Origin: Crocodylus rhombifer | Taxonomy: Eukaryota; Chordata; Crocodylia; Crocodylidae | Direction: 5' to 3' | NCBI GenBank assembly: GCA_038503035.1 | Contig: JAVSML010001010.1 | Location: 1-64,000 of the forward strand | Length of the DNA: 64,000 bases | Shown here: positions 48,590 through 60,100 of the stretch, in pieces | How positions within the stretch are numbered: the first letter of the stretch is position 1 | Layout: each line of letters starts with the position of its first letter | Program-made: the position numbers and the translations under genes | The notes under the pieces: generated by a model | What the model was told of the DNA's origin: nothing | Seen by the model: the letters and a program-made list of their open reading frames with translations, nothing else | The model's database searches: none

Positions 48590-49575
48590 TTAAAAAATGG
48601 ACCCACCTGAAAGAATGGAGAGGGCTGCCTGGCAGAGACAGAGTTTGCCCCGGGGGGGGACACTGTAGGCTCTGAGGGCAAGTGAAGCTGCTGTGGAGGC
48701 AGCCCTGTTGGAAGTGGGAGGGGTGATGTAACCCCAGCAAAGTTGTGAAAGCCTTCAGCAAAACCCCAGGAAGGGCTCTGGGCTGGGATTGGCCGAGAGG
48801 CTTGGATAACAGGGGGGGAGCAATTTTCCTGTGAGAGGGAACAAGAGAGAGAGAGTGGGGCTGAGGGACAGGCTGGAGACTGGAGATACTCTCAACACAG
48901 CGGTTCCTCGGAGAGCCCCGAGGAGCAGCAGAAGAGGCTGCCACGGGGGAGATCCAGTATCCAGTTCCCCTCCCGGCCCGGGAGCCTGCGGAGACAGGGT
49001 CAGAGAGAGGCTGATTGTGTGGAGACTCCAAGCCAGGAAAGACCTGAAAGACCTGCCTGCAGCCTGCTGAACGGCTGGGTGAGCACAACAGAGTGGGGAG
49101 GGGGGGAGGGACTGCCAGAGTCTGCCCTGTTTTCCCTGCGGGGTGAGGGGCTCCAGGGGCTGCATTTGCCAGGCTGTGAGGCAGGAGAGTTGCTACAGCC
49201 TGCAGCTCAGATACCGCTCCCTGCTGAGCCGGGGAAGGCTGTCTTTGCAGGGACTGCAGAGGAGGAGTCGCTGCCTGCTGCCCGGAGACCCCAGGAGCTC
49301 GGAGACGGACACCAGCATCAGGGAGCGTCCACAGACCACGTCCAGGGACACAGACAGTTCTGCTCCCTGAGACACCCCACCAGGGGCGGTGCACACGGGA
49401 TCCCCAGTACACCGTGTGCAAGTGAGAGACTGTGTAAATAATTTCTTGAGGTTTTATTAGCTGGTATATCAGTGTGTTTATTTAACGGTTATTTGTTATG
49501 TTGTAAATAATTAAATCTTGTAAATAGTTTGAGAACTGTCTGGAGGGTGCTTGATTGTATAGGGAAGCTTTCCAC
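48590..49575. other. GC-rich unclassified DNA next to LINE and gag fragments
   Basis: Overlapping frames on both strands with no domain. The 49,430-49,560 segment is AT-rich (GTAAATAATT, TTGTAAATAG) and is LTR-like in look. Probably retroelement-derived. Confidence 0.35.
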
Positions 49576-49589
49576 CCCTCACTTTGGTG

Positions 49590-49952
49590 CTGTTCAGCCT
49601 TGCACCTGAACCAGGCCTCTTTAGCCTCGTGCTGTGCTGCTTTCTCTGCCAGCTCCATCCTACGCAATTCTAGCTCCAGCTTGCACTCCCCGTGCCTGCA
49701 CTGTGCCTCCTGAGCTTTTAGATGCAGCTTGTATTTCTGGAGTTCCAAGTCAAGGGGTTGAGAGAGAGGTTGCTCCTCGGGGTCCTTAGTCTCTAAGAAG
49801 AGAGGAGGTGGAGATTGCTCTGCCTGATCAGCATCCTGTAGAGCTCTAATCCTGTCCTTTTTTTCTTTTGACCCTGTGGTATTGGAATATCTCTTTCCTC
49901 CAATGCCTTCACCAGGTCATCCCTGGTCATGTGGTCATACTTGTCAGCCATT
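49590..49952 (-). pseudogene. Ty3/gypsy-type retrotransposon gag N-terminal fragment
   Basis: The ATG at 49952 opens MADKYDHMTRDDLVKALEER, then a Leu/Glu/Lys-rich coiled coil (LELELRRMELAEKAAQHEAK). This organisation is common at the start of vertebrate gypsy Gag proteins. A TGGCATCGGGTCAGC sequence about 20-35 bases upstream is placed like a primer-binding site, and the minus-strand sequence beyond 50060 may be its LTR. No capsid or pol is present. Confidence 0.5.
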
Positions 49953-50059
49953 CTAGCTAGCAACTCTATCCAGCTGACCCGATGCCAAATTAAAACCTTG
50001 TTTGCTCAAGGGTTTTCAGTGACTATTTCCTTTTCCCAAATTATACCTTCTAGACAGCA

Positions 50060-53004
50060 GGCTGTGAGAGCTGCACTGAGCCACCCACCTCACTGCACCC
50101 AAGTGCCTCCCCTCCAGGACACTTCATGTCTGGCCAACCCCCTCCTGGAGCACATCTGCAAGCCTGGGGTAACCACTGCCACCACCCAGGGGTCTGGTCT
50201 GTATTTGGGCTCTGTGCCCACAGGCATTGTAGACCTTGAGAATGCTTGACCCACTGCGAGACCTTGGGGTGCTTCCTTAAGCCTGAAGCACAGAAAGCAG
50301 CCTTCCTTAGGCAGCTGAGCATAGGGAGCATAAAGGTATGCCCAATCCCTCTCCCAGCAAGTACTACTGAGCTTGTTATAGTGGAGCACTTTATTGGTTA
50401 AAGAGGGTAGGTTTAGGGAAGGGTACAGTTAGAGAAGCGTCAAAGAATAACCCAGAGCAAACAGTACAGCTTGGTAGCCTTTTGTTACGCTTCTACATTA
50501 CAGTAAGCTATATTTCTAGGTAAGTTTCAGGTAAGTTACTCACAAATATCATCCAAAGACTGATTTAAGCTTCCTCTGGAGGCAGGCAGTTCATTGTGTG
50601 TGTTTCAAGATGCCACTCCCAAGATGAAGGGACCCTTAAATAGCCTTTCTGACCTCACCTTCCAGGCCCAATCAAAGGCAGGTGTTGTTTGATGATGACC
50701 AACCAATTTAAAAAGCATCACAGTTACCTAAGGGTGTGACAAGGCTCAAGTCTCTACCTCCATGCCATGATGTCAGTGCTTAAACAATAGAGACTAGGTT
50801 CACTCCCCCTGTACCTGCTTCAGGTCATGTAGCTATAACCCAGAAGATTGACAGACAGGTGAGGAGACAATGACAAAGGAAAAAAAACTAATAGAAGAGA
50901 CTGGGATGGAATTCTTGCACACCATGGTCCCAGCCCTAGCTCTGCCCTTATCTGAGTTTCAGGCTTTCTGAATAAGCTTTGAACCTGCTTTCCACAAGGC
51001 TCAAGACTAAATTACTGGTGCAACTTAAATAAAAAACATCTCAGCCCTGTAGCAGACAACCAAAGCCTCACCAGGCTTAACATAAAATAAAGGCCATTTG
51101 CCTGCATAAATGAGCCTTTCAGTGTTCCAGGTAACTCTCCCTTGTTCCCAGGTCTGCAGAGCTGCTTCCTTTCAGTCCCACTGCAGCTTCAGGAGCCCTG
51201 TTCTCTTCATGGCTCTCAGAGCTAAAAAAAACTACCTGACCAGCTCAGACCTAGGTCTTGTATAGCTCAAGCCTGAACCTTCTTTCAGTCATATGACTTC
51301 TCATGGCAGCTGACCTTTCTACAGGGTTGTTCCTTAACCCCAGTCTGCTGGCTGCCTGTGCTACAAAGATCCTGCCCTTAAAGGGCCATATCGCCTTGCA
51401 GTAACAGGGCAAGGGTTCCCTGTTACAAGGTCCAGAAGCTACCTCTGTCCAACCATCACTTTCCCTATGCCAACCCCTCTTTGGGCCTCTGCTAAGCTCC
51501 TCTCAAGGGGCATGGAAATGATGCCATAACACATTTCATACAGGCTGCCAAGCAATCATCAGCACAGAACTGGGCTGGAGATAGATAAGAGATCCATGGG
51601 GGTATGTAAGTACATTCTTTATAGAATTACCCACAGCAACACCTTAAAAGTTGTACTCTGACTGACATGACACTGTCACACTCTATAAGTTGAGCATGTT
51701 GCTTCTCTGCAATGCTGGGGCTTGTCCTGGCAGAAGTAAAGGTTGTTCCTCTCCTATCTCCAGGCATGTTATATAACATGCATGATGTGTAAACGTTGAC
51801 AGTGAGGGAGCACAACTCTGCACCACTGCCACCATCCCTGCTGTTGCTGGTCCCTGGCTTCAGCCAGGCTGCATGTCAGACGGAGAATGGGTTCTCAGGT
51901 GCTGCAGTGGGTGATTCTGTGAGTACTTACGCACCCTTGTGGATCTCTGATCCAGCTCCAGCCCAGCTCTGCACTGAAGAATGTGCCCTGCCACTGGCAC
52001 AGAAATCTTGGGGGAAGGGGGCACATGCCCCATGTGCCCCCCTCACCCACTGACATTGCCTATGTTATGTAACCCCTGGGGGCTGTGTCTGATATTCAGA
52101 GATGTGATTTCCAAGCTGTTCAACAGGTGATTTATTCCTAATGCTGAGAACACAAGAGGGTGCTGTCCTGTTCTGTTTAGACTTCACTGGTCAACTAGAT
52201 CTTGGGGTCACAAAAAGAAAGCACACTTGCAGCCCCTGGATCTTAGGAGGGCATTAAAACCAAGTTATCTTTTAGGAAATTTCATGAAGGAAACCCATTG
52301 ATATGGCAATGTGCCCAGGGAAAAAGGCAGTTCCTTAGGCCTGTGGTTCAACATCTGTGGCCTGTCATTACTTAATGGCAAAGGCAGGAGCTTTCAGCTG
52401 AAAATTATCAGGGACAGCCACATGGATGCTGCTTTTACACTTCTCGTTGACTACACCCTCTGCCCCCTCAAAAGTCTGCTGCTCCAGACCTTGACATTTA
52501 CCAGTGTGGTTCCACTGCCCTCAGCACCGTTGACTATTCCCCAACCTGCAGGAGTCCAAGGGCTTGAGAGCAGGTGCTGGGGGCAAATCCCAGTGGAGTA
52601 TCTAAGGATAGGTGACTGGGGTATCAGTTCCAGGTACAAACTTAGAAGGGGTACAAGAATCTTGCTGCCAGTACAGCTGCTGCCCAGGGTGAAGACCCTT
52701 CTTCGTATGCTGCTGACATGCCCAGAGCACCTTCACTGATGGGGACTGGAGCAGCCAGAGCATGCTTGGACCCATCTTCGAAAGGACATACTGCTGGTGC
52801 AGTGTGGACAAGCCCTAAAAGGCCTAATTTTCAGACTTTCCACGAAATTACAGGGGCTCTGCTCAGCACTACTGGAAGCAGGCCAGTTTTATAACTACCC
52901 CTCGCTGTTGCATCCATGTTTGAAAACGTGAGCCTGCAAGTACAATGTACTGGTCAGAGTAAAGCAACTACATTGCCCCTTTTTTATTCATTCATTGATT
53001 AAAG
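50060..53004. other. Intergenic, possibly partly LTR (minus) at the left
   Basis: The 50060-51430 part has minus-strand features of an LTR (AATAAA near 50390, a TGTAACAGGG start near 51427) but no confirmed duplication. For 51.4-53.0 kb I see nothing supportable. Confidence 0.35.
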
Positions 53005-53191
53005 CAAGGGTGGGCAAAATGCAGCCCACGGGCCAGATGTGGCCCGCCAGGCCATTCTATCTGGCCCACAGGACCCCTAATAAATTTAGAAAATTAATAT
53101 TTATCTGCCCCTGGCTGCCTGTCATGTGGCCCTCAAAGGCTTGCCAAAACTCAGGAAGCGGCCCTCTGCCTGAAATAATTGCCCGACCCTG
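53005..53191. mobile_element. Intact hAT MITE, 187 bp
   Basis: Starts CAAGGGTGGGCAA, and the complement of its right end starts CAGGGTCGGGCAA. Exact 8-bp duplications GATTAAAG flank it (52997-53004 and 53192-53199). The interior has the GGCCCGCCAGGCCATTC style of a repeat family I associate with crocodilian and other sauropsid genomes. Confidence 0.93.
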
Positions 53192-53998
53192 GATTAAAGA
53201 ATGCTGCTCTTCCATTAATGACAAACACTGCATTACCTCCAGGATGCCTTAGATGTATTATTCCTTGTCCTTTCTCTAGCCTTTGTGCTTATCCAGAAAG
53301 CTATAGCCAAGTTTCTTTAACTTGCAGGGCTTATGTACGAGAGTTATAAAGGCAGCACTGCTGATAAGCAGAAGATGAAAGGGAAACACAATTATTCTCC
53401 TGGTCTGAGGAAGAACAGGGGCCAGAGAGGACAATACAAATAAACTGCAGAAATACAGCTTAAGGCTTGCAACCTGAAGAGGCACCTGTGTTGTCCAGGT
53501 TTCAGCACTAGAATAACAGCTACATCATAACCAGATATGCCCATCTTGCCAAGGTGTCTCTGGGAGATTCAGATTAAGCAAAATTGCAGTTACACATTTA
53601 CAGGGACTGGGAGGCTGGATAATCAGTTCATTCCACAGTGCTTCCACAGATCTGTCTATGATCCTGATTCTGCAAGCAACTGTGGCAAAAAGCTGCTACA
53701 CTATGGACCTTCATGGAAACAGGAGTTTCATATAGAATACGAGGTGAATTTGAAAGAGAATCAAAAGAGCATATGATACTTTCCTTAGCACATAATTATT
53801 GAGCTCTAGCAGTTTATTATTTTTCAAGAAAATTAAGGTATTTCCCCAGTATTTGTATGAAGGCAAAACAGCAGGTTAGAAGGGTAACAGCACAAGCTTT
53901 TGGGTTTTATTCCTTACACAGAAATAGCAGGTCTAGATCATTGTACCAGTGTTTGGAATTCAACTGATGCAATTGTTGAAGAAGAAGAAAAGAAAAAT
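53192..53998. other. HEMGN 3' flank and 3' UTR
   Basis: The minus-strand part next to the HEMGN stop is its 3' UTR; no other feature is seen. Confidence 0.5.
53906..53911 (-). promoter_or_regulatory. HEMGN: Candidate HEMGN polyadenylation signal
   Basis: AATAAA on the minus strand, 88 bases after the HEMGN stop codon. Confidence 0.6.
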
Positions 53999-54108
53999 TC
54001 AAAATAAAGCAGAGGGGCGGTATTCATTATCCTGGTAGTCATTTTCCAGAGGAGTGTTCAAATCCTCTAGTATTTCCCCTTCTGCTGACCCGGGTGCTTC
54101 TTTCTGCT
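53999..54108 (-). CDS. HEMGN: HEMGN terminal coding exon
   Basis: Acceptor GTGTGTGTTTTACAG, in which a CA repeat supplies the pyrimidine-purine tract. 110 bases to TGA 54001-53999. The phase fits the previous donor. Confidence 0.85.
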
Positions 54109-57100
54109 CTGTAAAACACACACACACACAAAAAAAATCATGATCTGTGATCCTGTGGTGATGGAGCCTGATTCATAATCTTTTTCGAGTCAGACCCACT
54201 ATTTTAAAATGGGTGTGATGTGCCTTGCACAGGTAGGCCAGGAGCTGCAAGGCCAGTCCCTTGGTTTGCAGGGTGCTCGCCATACTGTTCAGTGAGGTGA
54301 GTTCCACACGGCAGAGCCCAGAAGCAAAACACATCCCAGGAAAGTCAATTGGGCCCTGAGTTGGTACCAAGGTCCCTGATGCAGGATGAGGTTCACAGGG
54401 CCTGGGTTTTAAAACACTGTGTCCCTCACCTTTTTACTAAATTTGGTGGTAGCAGAAGGGGAGCAACACCTCTGAAACACAGGCCCCAAATATTTGCCAT
54501 GCTTCAAGGCCAGGTGAATTCCCTGTTTGTATTCGTTCCATGGGCCAATGGGTCTCCAAACCTCACAGAGCTTCAGGAGAGCTACCTGTAGGATCTTGGA
54601 AGAGACAAGACTAGCCTGGCCCTGAGACTGCCTAAGTCCCAGAGATCTTAGGTCAGATTCTGAGTAAATATGAGGTCCAAGCCAGTGTAACTCCACTGAT
54701 GGGGATGAGGATGGCACTGACCTACAAGGCCATAAGAGCAGAATGTAACCACTTGCATCAGGCAGAGATGCACAGATCTCAGCCCTTCTCAGGATGTGAG
54801 CAGTCTCTGTGCTCTTCCAGGAGTTGATGAATGGATGGTCTGTAAGAGGGGCCAGTTGTTCAGAAGGAACAAGCTCCTCTCTGCAGCTTGGAGGGAAGCA
54901 ATGGCCCAAAGCTTTAGGCTGATTCACCAAGACTGTCCACTGTCTGAGCAGTGCCTCTCCTCTTGAGGGACATAGCTAGGGGATGGTGCTCATTCTGAAG
55001 CCTATTAGTCTACAGGATCCCCAGAAACTTACCTGCTGCAAACAAATTGCCCTCACCTGAGATCCCCTCCACTGCCTCCTGCAGGGTGTCACTGGGCAGC
55101 TCGTGGACTGTGATCACAGGGTGCTCTTGAGGGGTCTGGGTTTGTTCTGACAGCTCATTCTCTGACTCTTTAAGCTGAGGCTCTGGCTGTGTAACCAGTG
55201 GTCGGCCCCTTCCTCTTCCAGCTCCTCGGCCCCTCTTCTGCCTTTTGTTTTTCTCCTCCCTGTCAGAACATGAGGGCATTTCACACACACATGCTGTGAC
55301 CTTATGGTGAGCTTATAAGCATGGAAGGAAATGACGGTGCTGCCAGGCACCCTCAGTGTGAGGCAGGCATCAGACTCTCCTTATTCTAGCAGCACTATGC
55401 TGGGATGGCCCTACCAATATGGTGATACCAGCAAATCAGGCATAGTTCACTTCCACCCCCACAAGCTCTATCAGCAACAGTAGCTTCTTAGGGGTTCTTG
55501 CCAACATAATTACAGCAACCAGAAATGATGCCCAACCCTAGTGGACAGACAGAGACCAGCCAGACATGTTATATAGTCCAGACCTGCATGCCTGAGCCAT
55601 TGGTCATAGTGGTCTCTGTATCGTATGTGTGACAAAGCTGCTGTTGCTTGAGGGCCGTTACCACCTGGGAAAATAATGGTCTGTGGATGACACCCAGCCT
55701 ATGGAAGCAGATAGCAGGTGGGTTATGGAGTTCCCTAGAGCCATGATGGCTAAAATTGAAAGGCAAATATTATGCCAGGAATCCTTACACTCACCACTGC
55801 ATGCTGGGCAATGGCTGTTCAGGGCTTGGAAGGATAGTGAGATCCCTTGAATGAGGATTAGATTAACCTGCTAGCAGAAATGTGGGGTGGAAAATTTTCC
55901 AAAACACGAATTTTCCAGTGCTTTATTTTTCCGTGGGAAATCTTCTGTTTCTAAAAATTCATTGTTTCATAAAATTCATTAGTAACAATGAATGGATGCC
56001 AAAACAATATTAGGCAAGCTTGGCAGTTTTAAAGTTATAATTAATGTTTTTCCAGTGATTATTCCTAGGAAGTGTGTGAGAGTGTACATATATGTTTTAT
56101 TGATTTGTAAACAGGAGGGTAAATGCACTCACATAATCATCCAAATCAAAAATCAAGTTATAAATTCACCTAATTGGCTGTGCAGGTCAAATCAAAACCA
56201 AAGCATAGCATATCATGCACAGTTCTTTGGGTGTGCTAAAATTAATGTGTCAACAGTTTTCAGAGCCTTTATTTTTCTTCTTAAATTTAAACAAACAATG
56301 TAAAGGAAGTTCATACTATTGTGTATTGTCTTTACATTTTTACAAGTATTCCAATAAAAATAATTTCTTTCCACATAAAGCTTTGAATTTGTTTGACTGT
56401 AACATTTAAACCACATTAAGTGTGCTGTATTTAATTTTTGTCCTAATCAAATATTTCAGTTCAAATACTTGAAGCTATTCAGACATAAAATTAACATGAG
56501 GGTACCTGTTTAGTTTTATTTACTAAATATAAGTAAAATAAACATGCTAAATAAGATCACACTTTATTTAGGGCACTGGACAATTTTCTGTGAAATTTTC
56601 CAATTAAAATTTTCCTGAAAACCCACATCTCTGCCTTCTAGGAAAAGCCATGGGCAACGGGCACAGAAGCAGTACTGGGACACAGTGCGAGTCCCCTCTA
56701 TCCCCTGCTCCTCACTACTCTTTCTTCACTCCCTGTGGGCTTCCACAGCTGTCAAGCCCTATGCAACTCCATGCATGACACAATATGCAAAATATGCAAT
56801 GAGTTTACATATGTATAAATATTTGCAAGTCACACAGCTATGGATTATGGGCAATGCCCCATGCCCTAGACACTGGTGAAGGGAAGAAACAGGGCTACAC
56901 TGAGTTTGAAGCCAGAGTCTAGTAGGGTATGTGTGCTGAATGAAGAGAGATGTCAAGAGAGACGCAGAGGTAGTACTAGAAGTTGCCTGTGATGATGACA
57001 CAGTGAGTGCTGGCATGTAGGTGGGCCTGGATGCTAGTTAGACTTTGCTGGAGGTAACTGGGAGGAGGGTGCTAGATGCTGGCATATTTGGAGGATTCTG

Positions 57101-60100
57101 GTTTAAGGGATGGGTTCATTTTGGGAAGAGATCTAAGGTCTCTGCACAGAGCAGAGATCTGGTTGGGGGGCAGGAACTGTCCTTGTAGGTTGGTCTAGAA
57201 TAGGGCGCTCTCTGTGGGCTGGCGGGGAGCAAGGTTATCGAGACAGCGGAGATCTAGGAGGAAGGGTTTCCTTGTGGCAGTTGTCTCTAACCCATGCCGC
57301 ACAGGGTGCACATTGCCTGCATGACTCTGAAATTACAAAGACCAACAGGAAGTAAAAAAATTAAAACTAAGCTTGACAAGGAGAGTGAAGCATGTTGTTG
57401 CCTACAGTGTGGTACTTGCTCAGTGTGGTTGCCCAGGAGCTGATGGATGTTAGGACCTGCTTCTCTAGGGCCCACCTGGGTTATAGGATCTCTCTCTGGA
57501 GGGCTGGGATCTCTTAGGAGCCAGATCTGGCAAGGTACAGGGATTGGGCTAAGGCCTAGGGGCTTGTACAAGGGCTGAAGAGGTGCTGTCTTGTGGCGCA
57601 GAATCTGTCTAAGGACACCCAGGCTCATGTAAAGTCCCTTTGACTCCTGTCCTCTCCCGCCAGGCCACCCAATGCAAAACAACCACCTTCCCAAGCCATA
57701 TGAGCCTGCTGGCACAAATCTATGGGTGCCTGCAGACATGATGGACATCTGCTCTGATGCTGTAATTACAGTGTGTTGGACCAGACTTGATTAATCAAGT
57801 CTGCTGGAGTATGCTAATTAGCACACTCCAGCAACCTTGGCATTTCATGTAGTCAGTGTCCCTGCATGAGCAAGCTTTAGTTAAAGCACCCCCACTGCCA
57901 TTTTGGAGCACGGGATGCTGAATACACATGGTGCTGTGGGCGCTTTAATTAGAGCAGCTTCCAAGAGCCATTCTAATTAAAGCACCCCTCCCCATCCCCG
58001 GAGCATGTGTAAAGATGCCTATGTGATGCCACAGTCTGATAAGACACAGTTCCCCAGGGCAGAAGGACAAGCACAAGGGGCGATGCAGGGTTGCACTGGT
58101 CCTGGACTATAGGACTAGGTTTAGCCTCTAGGGCCAGCAGTGTATCAACTACACAATCCTAAGAGCTGCCCTGAACGGCTCAGCCATCCCTCTGAGGAAT
58201 ACATTGACTCTCTGGTGCGCTGCTGAGATGAAGAGGATACCTGCTGCCCAAACAATCAGCACATTCTCTCCCTGCTACTGTCTTGCCAAGCTCAACTCTG
58301 CAGACAAGCACATTAAGAGCAAAAGCAGTAACTTTTCTTCCTGCCCTGCTTGGGGGGAGGAGGCCTGGGTACATGATGCAACATGCATACAAAGTTTATA
58401 CCAACCCCTTATGCCCCTGCAGAGTACATATCATCCCAATCACCCTCTAAACCCACAGCAATCCTTAGCATCCAGGAGTAATTTTCTGCTCATCCATGGC
58501 ATCCGCATCTCTAAAATAAAATCTCGCTGCTTTGTAAGAACAATTTACCCCAGGACCCACTGAATAGTGTCTTTCTCCTGGGCTTCAGTTTTCCTTTTCC
58601 TGAGCAGCTCTCGGTCTCTCAAACGCCTTGTGATGATGACATCTGTGAGAACAAACCAATCATCAGTACAGCACCACAGGTAATGAGCCACCAGTAGAAA
58701 CCTACCCACCCAGGGGTGAGAGGGCCCTGCTGTGGGTGGCTCTAACAAGAAAACCGAGGCTCTCAAGGTGGGCCCAGGCCCCACTCAGCCAGAGACTGAG
58801 TTAGCATGTCTGGAACACCCTTGGGAAAGGGGTGCTTCAGGCTGCAGACAAGTTACCAGGCTTTCATATTTAAATGAATGTTAATATGCTTTGTATGAGC
58901 ATTTTGGGCATTGCTTTGGACAGGAACTTGGAGACAGCCAGCAGGAGGTACTGAGCTTGAATGAAGAACTCATTCAAGGCCTTCTCAACCATGGCATAGC
59001 AGAACCTAGAGAGGGAGGTAGCCATGTTAGTCTGAAGTCAGCCAGGAGGTAGGGTAGATATGTACCTTTATCAGCTAACTAAGATATATATAGAGAGAGA
59101 GAGCACAAGCTTTCATGATTATGAAAACTTGTGCTTTCTCTATGTATTAATCTCATTTGGTTGGTCTATAAAGGTGAAGTGTTGGTCTACCCTGCCCTGT
59201 AGCAGAACCTGTTAAACTGATCCAGGTCTAAAGCATTCTGGATAGCCAGAGTTTTGAGTATCAGCTTTGTCCCATTCATTAGCCCCCCATTCATATCCAG
59301 CCCCTGGCTGCACCTCCCAGCACTGCTGCCCCTCTTGTCTCTCTCCTTTACAAAGTCTAATGTGCCCTTTACCACAGAGACCTGCAGCCTGCTTCAAGAC
59401 CCAGGAAAGCCAATGGAAGGCCCTGCTTTATTTCCTCTGGGCCTTATATCAAGCCTTGGCTTCTATATCCACATGTAGATTCACCCCCATATGCCACTGT
59501 AGCCAGATCTAAACTCATAGCGCTCCTTTATCTGAAAGTGTCTGTGCACCTTTGGCTGGGTATTTTTAATACATCAGAGGCACACTGCCTATGGGCAAAA
59601 TCTAGCTAGGCAGAAGGTCAGTGCAAGGCACAGACCCCACTAGTCCTGCTTAGGACATGTCTATACAGGCACCACTGGTAAAAAAATACACAGCCCACTT
59701 ACCCCCACTGGGGCCTACCAGCAACCAGCAGGCAGGCAGAGTACATGACTCAAGAGTGGTACTGAGTTGCTGGGAGCAGACCTGAGTTATCCCTCCCATT
59801 TCTTCACACACAAGTGGCTACACTGCTGCTGGTTCAGGAGATAACATGTAGGGAGTAGTATAGCATGTCTGAGCTCACTGCTATCTGGCATGGTGATTTT
59901 GCCAGGTCAGCAATCCCACAGTGGCTCCTTAAGCAGCTCTGGGTCTGAAGGGTGTTCACTTCAGTGAGGGGGGGCAAGACCAACCAGGCAGAGCTAGACA
60001 GGATGCCATTTCAGTCCTACTTAAATCCTTGTCTGAGAGCACAGCTGAGCAGAGGCATGAAGGAGGCCCCTTTCACAGAGGGAGAGGCGCAGGATATCAC

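Noticed and set aside
48528..49441. 297-codon minus frame and 140-codon plus frame
   Set aside because: Mutually overlapping, no domain, GC-rich retroelement-like DNA; the minus frame ends out of frame with the adjacent LINE reverse transcriptase.
57287..57748. 153-codon minus frame as an extra HEMGN exon
   Set aside because: The residues do not resemble hemogen and flanking splice sites in the right phase were not found.
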